Part shown: positions 26,901-38,900 of the stretch, piece by piece
Numbering within the stretch: the first letter of the stretch is position 1
How the letters are laid out: each line of letters opens with the position of its first letter
Source: Pseudomaricurvus alcaniphilus
Lineage (GTDB): Bacteria > Pseudomonadota > Gammaproteobacteria > Pseudomonadales > Cellvibrionaceae
Assembly: GCF_011440395.1 (NCBI RefSeq)
Contig: NZ_JAAOIX010000012.1
Span: 62,001 to 126,000 of the forward strand
DNA length: 64,000 nucleotides
Direction: 5' to 3'
Notes under the pieces: model-generated
Databases searched by the model: none
What the model was told of the DNA's origin: nothing
What the model saw: the letters and a program-made list of their open reading frames with translations, nothing else
Program-made: the position numbers and the translations under genes

Positions 26901-29900
26901 TACAATATTACCAACCCCTCTGGCACTCAGGACCTGTATGAAATAACCAGCATCAGCAATGGCTCAAACCAGCTGGCCTTTGAAGCCCAGTACAGTGAGA
27001 CCTTCAAGGACGGCGATACATTTCTCGACCTCATAGGTGTGAGTCTGGTGACTGCCGTGGCAATGGACGTCGAACTGGGTTCGGGATACCTCAAGCCGAC
27101 CGACTCCAGTGACCCGAATAACCTGCAGTACTGGAACGTGGCGCGCACGGATGAACTGAATACCGTGTACGTCAGTGGCGAGTCACCGAAAGTGTATTTC
27201 GATGCGCTGGAAGAAATAAAACTCAATCTGGATGCAACAGAAGCTAGCACGCTGATATTGAATAATGATCGCTATAGCGGTTTGACCTTCGTTCAGGGTG
27301 GTGCGGAAAACGATAACTTCGAAGTCCAGTCCATCGCCGGCCAGACTTTCCTGCGCGGCGGTGCCGGCAATGACACCTTTACAGTGGGCCAGGGTACCGT
27401 CGACCAGATCGATAGCGAGCTGTTCCTGCTCGGGGAAGAAGGTACCGACAGTATTGTAGTGCACAGCGAAGATCTCACCGGCACTACCGATGTGGTGCTG
27501 GAGAAAAATACCGTACAGCACGACTTGCAACAGGAAAAACTCAGCAAGGTTACCAATGCCCTCGAACTGGACATTGACGATTCCACCACCGAGGGCGCCG
27601 CGGAGAATGCCGCTATCGGTGCCGAGCTTGAAACCGAGTCGGTAGCCTACGCTGAAGAGGTGGCGCAAAAGGTGGATGGGGCCGATTTGCAGGCGATTGC
27701 TTTGCAGGCGGCTAACGAGCTGGGCATAAGTCTGGAGGCTGCGCTGGAAGCAACCAAGGCGGCTTTCGAGGCACAGGTAGACGACCTCATTAGCGACCAG
27801 CAAAACATCCTGACTTCCTTCCTCCAGAGTAGCCTGGTCAATTACTTTAACGCTCGCAATGCCGTCGCTACCAAAGAGGCGTCCGTAGCTCGAATAGAGG
27901 CGCGCCTGGAAAGCCGGGCCGATTCTGCAGTGCGGCAAATATTTGGTAGCTGGGATCTGTGGAAAGACCAGGTGCTTGCGCCCACCAGCGCCTGGCTGAC
28001 CGCTAACAAAGGCAATTGGTCAGCCTGGTACTTGTATTTCAGTGTCGGCAACCCGCAGGACTTCGACGCCAACCGCGTGCTGGCAAACTATAACGCCACA
28101 ACTAAAATCCTCACGCTGCCGCTGAAAATGCGTATCTATGGTGACGGCATCTCCAGTGGTTACAAGATCGGTAACGGTGGTTGGAATGCCCTCGACCAGA
28201 TATTGCCGACGGCGACCACCTATATAATTCCGGTCAATAGTCATCTGGAAAACCAGCTGGCCACGATCAAGTCCCTGAAGGCCCAGTCCCTGGCAGCTAA
28301 CAAAGAGCTAGAGGCGCTCAGGGCAGAGTTGAAAGGCGCCACAGCGCCGCTGAAGTCCTACTTTACCAATGCGGCGGGCACTACTTATGGTCTGTCCAAT
28401 ACGGTGCTGGATAATTTCTTCACCGATGCGAAGTTGCGCGGCAGTGCCACGGCAGCAGCTACTGCATTGATCGAGAATGTTGCGATTGGTGTGCCCGCGC
28501 GACTGGCGACCATAGCCAGTGAGATTGATAGCACCAGCGCTGCCACTTTGACGGCGCTGGACGATGCCATTGCCGATGCGCATGCACTGGCCACCGCAGT
28601 GGATAATGTGGCGACCAGGATTGATGCGCTCACCACAGAATTAAGTAACCTGCGTTCGGTGCTGGACGGTACCCCAGGCACCACCGATCCCTGGGATAAG
28701 TGGGTTTATCTGTTAAGGTCAGAGTTCCTGGCGGACGTTCAGTTCAACGCTGAAACCATCGAGCTTGGCAGCATCAAGACCCTCTGGAACGCCATACCTA
28801 ACGCAGCTGGTTACAGTGCAGCAACGACATTCAATGGCTTGTCTGATCCCACCTGGCAACAGGCGCTGGATCTGTTTGACGATACCGACTTTAAAGGCGT
28901 CGTCAGTGCTTACAAATTGGCACAGGCTTTAGCCGGTGACTTTGATAATTATAATTCTGCACAATATGAGAATTACCGCGCGGCGCATCGCAATATCCTC
29001 AAGTTTGAAACGGCCAGGCTGTATCTTGAAAATGGGTTTAACTTCGAAACATTTAAAACAGATTACCAGGACAATATAACCCAGCTAAACACCGTGGTGG
29101 CGTTGCTGGATTCTATTAAACTGGAATCCCAATACAAGGCGCAGCTTGCCTCGCTCCAGGCTGACAAGCTGGAGCTGGATGCGATAGTAAATCACAATGC
29201 CGCGGTGGTCGCTTTCTTCCAGGACCGCCTGAATACAGCGATCGCAGCGAAAGATGCGTTGGTTGACCCAGACAGTCAAATGCGTCGTGATTACAAGGTC
29301 ACCTTTAACTACTTCTTTGGCCTTTCCATTACTATCGACCTGGGTTTCAGTGCCTACAGTAAAGATGCCCGTTACATCGCGGCTCAAAAGGCAATCGATT
29401 CTGCGCAGGCGGATCTCAATGCTGCCACCAGCAAGAGTCTCAAGGCACAGGCGGATCAGGCTGCCCTGGGAGCGCTGGGCACAAACCCTGATCAGTCTGA
29501 TGCAACAGGCATCATCGGCGACATTAGCCAAAAACTGGTTGCGGTGCAGGCAGAATTGAATGCCAGTAATGTCGATCTGGACGCGCTCAAGGAAACGCTG
29601 GATCAGCAGTACAAGTTCTTGCGCAACCTGAGTCGTGTCGCCATTGCGGTATTGAGCGAGACCCGGGCCAATGCTGCCCAGGATTTCGAAGATACCAGTA
29701 GTCTGGTGGCGGAAGTATTGAGCTATGCCAATAACTATATTGTGACCTCTGCACCTGGTATAGCCGCCGATCCTGACACTGGCCTTTATTCCAGCGCGGA
29801 TTTCTCTGCGGGTCCGAGTGGCAATTCTGTGGTGGCTACCAGAACGGAATGGGACAGCTTTCAGGTGTTGTCGCTAACGGGCCTGAACAGCGGCGGTATT

Positions 29901-32900
29901 CACGCCGACTACGACAGTATTGAGAACTTTACCGTGCACTTGGGTGACTCTGAAGATACGGTGACCATTAAAGACAGCCTGGGGCAATCCAATAGCGAGG
30001 TAACCGTCAATACCGGTGATGGTAAAGACGATTTCACCGTGGCCAAAGCGCAGAATCTGGACGGTATTGTCGGTACGGTGGTCATCGACGCTGGAACCGA
30101 TGGGGAAGAGAACACCCTCTCGATCGATGATGGCAATGATAGCTCGAATAACGACTTCACTATGACCAACGCCCTGCGCACCGGTTATACCTCGCTGGCG
30201 GAAAGCTCCCAGGGAACAATCCACTACAAGGGTAGCTTCGAGCAAATTGATGGCAGTGCTGGTGTGCAGTTGCAAACCGGTAGTGGCAACGATGATATTT
30301 CCATTGACGGGGTAATTGCCGATGCCTTTACCCTGGTTCAGAGTGGAGCAGGTGACGACAATATTACTGTCACCAGCAACACGGTGCGCAGTGACAGTAA
30401 GACGTCGCTCACCATCAGGGGCGAACTGGGCGCGGATATCATCGATGCCTCCAAAGCCGGCTTCCAGCTCACTATCGAAGGCAACGAGGGTGACGACATT
30501 ATCTTCGGTTCGGCCCATGACGACACCCTGTCCGGCAATGAAGACAATGACTTGATCTTCGGCGGTTTGGGTATTGATATCATCTTCGGTCATGCCGGCA
30601 ATGACCTGCTGCTGGGGGATGTCGGCGGCGTGACCCTGGAGGTGGCGAATATTGGCCCGGTCACAGTGGATTACGCCACTGTGGATGCCGAGGATAGCTC
30701 CGGCCTGAAATTCAATTATCAATACTTGCGCGAGGGTACCATCCTCGAATTAATGTCGGGCCTGACTGGCGATACCACCAGCAACGCCGACACCATCGAC
30801 GGTGGTGATGGTGATGACACCCTGATTGGCGGCGCCGACAAAGACATCATTACCGATGACAGCGGCAGTTCACTGGTGCTCGGTGACCACGGTCTGGTGA
30901 CTTACCTGGCGGGTATGACCGCAGCGGTGGCCAGTCGCCACAGTGATGAGGGGGATGACGACGATATCACCCTGACGGATGGCAATAACACGGTCATCGG
31001 AGGCAGCGGCAAAGACTGGATCAAATCCGCCGATGGCACGGATTTGGTGCTGGGGGATAACGGTGATGTGAGCTGGACAGACGGCCTGCTGGTTTCCATT
31101 CTCAGCACCGCTCCGGCCGCTGGCGATAACGATGATATCGACCTGGGTAATGGCGATAAAACCGTCATCGCCGGTGTCGGCAACGACACCGTGGATACTG
31201 GCACCAGTGGTATTCACCGGGTGATTGGTGACAACGGTGAGATAACCTATGACGCCGGCGCGCTGCGCACAATGAGCAGCAGCTCGGATACCAATGGCGG
31301 CCAGGACACCATCACCCTCTCCGGTGACACCAACCAGGTCATCGGCGGCAGCGATAACGACATCATTACCGTCAGTACCGCCAGCAGCACCGATCATGTG
31401 CTGGGGGATAACGGCAGCATGACCTACGTCGGCAGCCCGAGTGACGAGCAACTGCGCAATATGAAGAGTTTGCTCAATGAAACCGGCGGCGACGACACCA
31501 TCACCCTGGGCAGTGGCGACAAGGTGGTGATCGCCGGCAAGGGCAAGGACGGAGTATTAACCACCGTCGCCAGCACCGGTACCCGCTACGTCATCGGTGA
31601 CGAGGGCGAATTCGACTACGACACCAACAACATCCTGCAAACCGCGAAGAGCACCAGCACTGAGGGTGACGACGACACCATCACCCTGGGCGGGGTCAGC
31701 GGCAGCGACGTCAACGTGGTGATCGGCGGCGTCGGTGGCGATGATATCGATACCGACAACAGCACCGACTACATCCTCGGTGACAACGGCGAATTGCAGT
31801 GGACTGGTGGACTGCTCGACAGTATCACCAGCAGCAACGAATCTTTCGGCGGCGCCGACGATATCGATTTGGGTAATGGTTTCAAAACCGTTATCGCCGG
31901 TGTCGGTAACGACACCGTGGATACTGGCACCAGCGGCATTCACCGGGTCATTGGCGACAACGGTGAGATAACCTATGACGCCGGTGCGCTGCGCACAATG
32001 AGCAGCAGCTCGGATACCAATGGCGGCCAGGACACCATTATCCTATCCGGTGACACCAACCAGGTCATTGGCGGTAGCGACAACGATATCATCACCGTCA
32101 GTAGCGCCAGCAGCACCGATCATGTGCTGGGCGATAACGGCAGCATGACCTACACCGGCGCGATTGGGGATGAGCAGCTGGGCAATATGCACAGCCTGTT
32201 GCTACAGACCGGCGGCGGTGACGACACCATCACCCTGGGCAGTGGTAACAAAGTCGTGATCGCCGGCATCGGCGCCGATACCGTGCAGACCGCTCCCGAC
32301 AGTATCGGTACCCGCTACGTGATTGGTGACGAGGGCGAGTTCGACTACGACACCAGCGGCACCACCAATATCCTGCAAACCGCGAAGAGCACCAGTACCG
32401 TCGGTGATGGCGATACCCTGACCCTGGGCGGAGCCAGCAGCACTGATGTCAACGTGGTGATCGGCGGCGTGAATGGAGTTGCTGGTACGGACGTCATCGA
32501 CACCGGTGACAGCACCGACTTTATCCTCGGCGATAACGGCATCATCCAGTGGACCGCCGGCATTATTGACAGCATGGCGAGCGACGACGAAGGGGCTGGT
32601 GGCAGTGATGATATCGACCTGGGCGATGGCTCTAAAACAGTCATCGCCGGCGTCGGTAACGACACAGTCGACACTGGCACCAGCGGCATCCACCGGGTCA
32701 TCGGTGACAACGGCGCTATCGATTACGATGCCACAGCGGCCGGCGCGCTGCGCAGTATACAGAGCACATCGGATACCAACGGCGGCCAGGATGAAATTAC
32801 CCTCTCCGGTGACACCAACCAGGTGATCGGCGGCAGCGACAATGACATTATCACTGTCAGTACCGCCAGCAGCACCGACCATGTGCTTGGCGACAACGGC

Positions 32901-35900
32901 AGCATGACCTACACCGGCGCGGCCGGTGTTGAGCAGCTGAGCAATATGAAGAGTTTGCTCAATGAAAGCGGTGGTGACGACACAATTACCCTGGGCAGCG
33001 GCGATAAGGTGGTGATTGCCGGCAAGGGCGAGGACGAGGTGTTAACGACCACCGCCAGCACCGGCACCCGCTACGTCATCGGCGATGAAGGCGAATTCGA
33101 TTACGACACCAGCGGCCTCACCAACATCCTGCAAACCGCGAAGAGCACCAGCACCGACGGTGGTGACGACACCCTGACCCTCGGTGGTGTCGATGGCAAC
33201 GACATTAATGTGGTGATCGGCGGCGTCGGTAACGACGATATCGACACCGACAACAGCACCGACTATATCCTCGGCGATAATGGCGAGATAACCTGGGCAG
33301 ACGGTTTGCTGGTCAGTATCGTCAGTCAGGACGAAGCGGCCGGTGGCACTGATGATATCGATTTGGGCAACGGCTTTAAAACCGTGATTGCCGGTGTCGG
33401 CAACGACACAGTGGATACTGGCACCAGCGGAATCCACCGGGTCATTGGTGACAACGGTGAGATTAGCTACACGGCCGGCGCCCTGCGCAGTATGAAGAGT
33501 ACTTCAGATGGAAACGGCGGGGAGGATGAAATCACCCTCTCCGGCGATACCAACCAGGTCATTGGCGGCAGCGATAACGACATCATCACTGTCGAGACAG
33601 GCAGTAGCACCGACCATGTGCTGGGCGATAACGGCAGCATGACCTACACCGGTGATGCAGGCGAAGAGCAGTTAAGTAATATGCAAAGCCTGTTGCTGCA
33701 GACCGGCGGCGGTGACGACACCATCACCCTGGGCAGTGGCGACAAGGTGGTGATTGCCGGCATCGGCGCCGATACCGTGCAGACCACTCTAGACAGTATC
33801 GGTACCCGCTACGTGATCGGTGACGAGGGCGAGTTCGATTACGACACCAGCGGCACCACCAACATCCTGCAAACTGCGAAGAGCACCAGCACCGTCGGTG
33901 ATGGCGATACTTTAAGTCTTGGCGGCGCCAGCAGCACTGACGTCAACGTGGTAATCGGCGGCGTGAATGGTGTTAATGGTCTGGCGATAGATGACATCGA
34001 CACCGGCGACAGCACCGACTTTATCCTCGGCGATAACGGCGAGATGACCTGGTCAGACGGCTTGCTGGTAAGCATCGTCAGCCAGAATACAGCGGCCGGG
34101 GGCACCGACGATATCGATCTGGGCGATGGTGATAAAACTGTGATTGCCGGAATGGGCAGTGATTTTGTTGATGCGGCTGATGGCCTCCACCGGGTAATCG
34201 GTGATAACGGTCGCCTCGATTACTCCGCCGGCGTCCTCGATGTTATGCAAAGCACGGCTCATGGCGACGGTGGGAACGACGCTATTACCCTGGCGGGCAC
34301 CAATGCGGTTATTGGCGGCTTTGGCACCGACACCATCACCACTCTGGGTGGTGATGACATTATTATCGGTGACAATGGCAGCATTGATTACACAGCCAGC
34401 ATACTGATCAAGTCCACGGATATTGACGAGACTACCGGCGCCAAGGACATTATCGACGCCGGTGCGGGTTTTAATGTCGTTCTCGGTGGTGCCGGTGGCG
34501 ATGAGATTGATAGCGCGGGTGACGACGATATCATCATCGGTGACCACGGCGAGGTGTACTTTAATGACGCTGGCGCGCTCAAGCACGTAATCAACACGCT
34601 GCCCAGCATCGGCGGTGCTGACATTATCAACGCGGGCGCCGGCGATAACATTGTCTTTGGCGGTTATGCCGATGACCAGATCAGCGTTGGTATGGGCAAC
34701 AACATCGTTATCGGCGACAACGGTGCCTGGGTGTGTAACCCCGTTGATGGCTCGGTGCAAATTACCAGTACCGATGGCGGTAATGACCAGGGCGGTAACG
34801 ACATTATTGAAGGTGGTGGCGGCGACGATATCTTCTTCGGCGGTATCGGCGATGACGTGATCGATGGTAAAGCCGGTAACGACCTGATATTTGGCGACCA
34901 GGCGGTATTGACCAGTCGCGCAGGCGCGGCCAACACCAATCCCCGCTATCGCGCCCTGCAGGGCGGGCTCCTGTACGACAACCAGGGTGAAGAACTGGTG
35001 GATATGAGTCAGCAGTTCAGCGGCCCGAGCGCAGATATTCCCACCTGGAGCAACTGGACCATCACTGTCGGTGACGGTCTCGACGATCTCTTCGGTAACG
35101 ATTACCTCGCCGGTGGCGCCGACAACGACACCATCTTCGGCCAGCGCGGCAACGATACGATCCAGGGCGACGGTTCCATTGCCAGTTGGCTGGACGAGAC
35201 CAACAGCGTCAGTGTGGGCGCCAGCCGCGACGCCAATGGCCTGCTGCAAATTCAGGCATCCTTTGAAAGTAGCACTGACGGCGATGACTATATCGAGGGC
35301 GGCGGTGAAAACGACGTGATCTTCGGTAACCTCGGCCAGGACGATATTATCGGCGGCAACTCTGAACTGTTTGGCCTCACTGATGCCAGCCAGCGCGGCG
35401 ATGGCGCCGACCTGCTCTTTGGCGGTGCCGGTACAGCTACTGACCGCAATCACAGTGGTGATGCCAGTGCCAGCGGCCATGCCCGCGATGCCGATATGAT
35501 TATTGGTGACAATGGCAATATCTTCCGCATAGTCGGTATCAATGGCAGCGCCAACGCCGACCAGTACCTCAACTTCAACTACGACAACTACAATTCCGAC
35601 ACGGGCTCGCTGCACAAGATTACCGTGCGCGCGGCGCAGTTGCTGGATTACACCCCGGGGGGACATGACTTTGATGCGGTCGCGGCAGCGACAGACCTGG
35701 GGGCCGCCGACGAAGTGCACGGTGAGTCCGGTGATGACTTTATCTACGGTATGGTCGGCAACGACCTGCTCTTCGGCGACGGCCAGGATGACGACATTAT
35801 TGGCGGCCAGGGCCACGACTGGGTTTCCGGTGGCAGCGGCGACGATGGCGTGCTGGGCGACGACGGCCGCATCTACACCAGCCGCAACAGCAGCAGCTAC

Positions 35901-38900
35901 GGCGAGTCCCTCAACGGCATCGATCCGTTACTGGCGAGTGACCCCAACACCCGAGCCAGCAATGGCAATGTGCTGAACGAACTGATCACTACCCCGGGTA
36001 AAGTGCAATCCGCGGTCATTAATGTGGCTGGCCAACTGAAGAAGACCGTCGACCTCACCCCCTTCAGTGTCGGTCCCAATGGCGATCCGCTGTTCGATGC
36101 CGCCCATGCCGATGACATTATCTACGGCGGTTGGGGCAACGACTTCCTCCACGGCGGCTCCGGTGACGACGCCATGTCCGGGGCCGAGGCCCTGCAGGAA
36201 TTTTACGATAACCCCGGCAATCTCGGTGATGTGCTGGCCTACAGCGCCACCACGGGGGAATTTGCAGCTTATGACGAGTATGAGCCGCGCACCCGCATTG
36301 CCAACTTCCTGCTCAACTTTAGTGCTGGCGAAGGTACGCTGGTGGAAGGCAGCATCTACAGCGACGGCAATGACATCCTGTTCGGTGACCTCGGCAACGA
36401 CTGGCTGGTGGGCGGAACCGGTAATGACAATATGTACGGCGGCTGGGGCGATGACTTGCTCAACGCCGACGATGACCAGGGCGCCGACGGTGACTTGAAC
36501 GACACGCCCGACACCCACGCCAGCTATGAAGATCGCGCCTTCGGCGGTGCCGGACGCGACCGCCTGATCGGCAACACCGGCGGTGATCGCCTGATCGACT
36601 GGGCCGGGGAGTTCAACAGTTATATCGTGCCTTTCGCGCCGTTTGGTAACTTCACCATCAGCCGCACCTTGCAGCCGCAGCTACAGGAGTTCCTCTACGC
36701 CCTGTCGGCCGGCGATGGCGCTGACGCCACCCGGGCGGCGGATACCGGCAGTGACCCGGATCGCAATGGTGAGCCCGAGGGCGAGTTGGGACTGGTCAGG
36801 CAGCAAGACTTCGCCTGGCGCGACCAGACCGGCGCCCCGGATGACCCGCAGCCTGGCAATATTCCCGGTGGTCCCCGCGACGTCCTGCGTTCGGCCAACT
36901 TTAACACCGGCAATATGGACAGCTTCGCTGTGGACAGCGGCAGCTGGGCGGTCAGTGGTGGTGCGTTGCAGGTGGCGGCGGAATCCCTCGGCGCCGATGC
37001 GGCGGCGGTCTACCACATCGAAGACGCGGTACCCAATTACTTCGAGGTGCAAGCATCTGTCAGCGTGGTCAAGCCCACTTCGGGCTGGAAAGCCAATAGC
37101 TACATTATTTTTGACTACCAGGCAGAAGAAGACTTCAAATTCGCCGGTCTCAATGTGTCCACCAACAAACTGGAAATCGGCCACCGCGATGCCAGCGGTT
37201 GGCACGTCGACAAACAGTCTTCGTTCCAGGGTGGTATTAAGGCAGACAGAACCTATAACTTGCTGCTCTCTGTCAACGGCCTGAATGTGACCCTGCTGGT
37301 GGATAACAAAACCACTTTCAGTCATACCTTTACCCCGAGGGTGATCGACGGCTGGAGTGTGGGCTTGAATTATGGCCTGGTGGGTATGGGGTCCGACAAT
37401 TCACGCGGCGTGTTCGACAATATTGCGGTGCAGATATTACCGCCGCAAATTACCTTCCAGGCACTGGAAGAATTTGACTCTGGTACCGACCCCTACTTTG
37501 ATGCCGCTGCGCCGGGGTGGGAGGTTATTGACGAGTCCTATCGCGCCACACCGGCAGGGGATAAAGCCATCAGCCTGCTGGATCTCGGCGTCGACAGCCT
37601 CAACGTGTCGTCGATACTGGAGCTGGCGGCAACGCTGAATACCGAGGGTAGGGCCGGCCTGGTGTTCGACTACTACGACAGCGACCACTTCAAGTTCGTT
37701 GCGATTGATGCCGCCACCGACCAGGTGATCATTGGCCACCACACCGCCAAGAGCGGTTGGGTCACCGATGCCACCTACGCCAAAGAGATAGATGTCGGTA
37801 CCGATTACCGTCTCAGCCTGTCACTGAAAGGCACTTCGGTGAGCGTCGAAATCGATGGCAACGTGGTCTTGGGCTACGTGTTTAATGCGGCCACCGTGGA
37901 TGGGCGTTTTGGTCTGCTGGCCACTGATGGCGTTGCTAACTTTGATGATGTCGAGGTAAAAACCAACGACCTCGCTTTCGAAGAGAGCCCGGAGACCTTG
38001 TTGGCGGCAGCCGCCCCCACACAACAGCTGGCGAGCGCCCCGTTGCCAGCGTTGACGGCCGAGCAGCTGGGTGCCACCGTCCAGGCCGCGATAGCGCGCC
38101 TGGCCTCAACACTGGACGCTGCACAGTTGGAGGCTCTGCATAACACTGCAGTGCGCATTGCCGACTTGCCCGGCCTGCAACTGGGCACCTACGACAAGGG
38201 CGTAATCTGGATTGATCGCGAGGCGGCCGGTTGGGGCTGGTTTGTCGATGCCACCGCAGCGAGTGACAGTGAATTCCGGCTGTTGGCTGATGGCAGCCTG
38301 CAGGCTGGCGATGAAGCCGCCGGGCGCATGGATTTGGTAAGCGTATTGTTCCATGAAATGGGGCATGTACTGGGCCACGGCCACGGGGCAACCGATCATG
38401 ACGCGGAGCAAGGCGACTGGATGGATGCCACCCTCGCCGCAGGCACCCGTGAACTGCCCGCATGGATAGACGCGAAACTGCTGGCGACTTATGCCGGCGC
38501 GTTTAGCCGGCCAGATGCCACAGTGTCACGCCCGGTTAGCCCCGGTGCCAAGATCAAAGCAGCGGCTCGCCAGGCAGATACCATGGCTGCGGATACCCCG
38601 GCACCGGATACGATCTTGCAGGCCAGGCTCAAGCAGTTGCGGGCTAGCCATGAGCATCTGCTGGTGCCACTGCCCGAGCAGCCCCTCACAGCCGCGGAGT
38701 TGGTCACTACCAGCGTGGATGCTGCAGGGCAGAGCGTGGATGCTGCAGGGCAGAGCGAGCCTGCTGCAGCCGTTACAGAGGTCACAGCGAGCCCCAATCA
38801 GGCGCCGATGACACAGTCACGACAGGCTGAGGTAAGCGCCACCGAAACAGACACGGATGAGCTGACTATAAGCGCGGTTTTGCCTGGCAGTGACGGGGAT

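Noticed and set aside
31191-34166. Possible CRISPR-like array because of regular repeats
   Set aside because: The repeats are hundreds of bases long, lie inside an open frame, vary by synonymous changes and have no unique spacers.
34053-35816. 587-codon open frame on the minus strand
   Set aside because: It is antisense to RTX and VIGDNG repeats, and its apparent repeats mirror those of the real gene.
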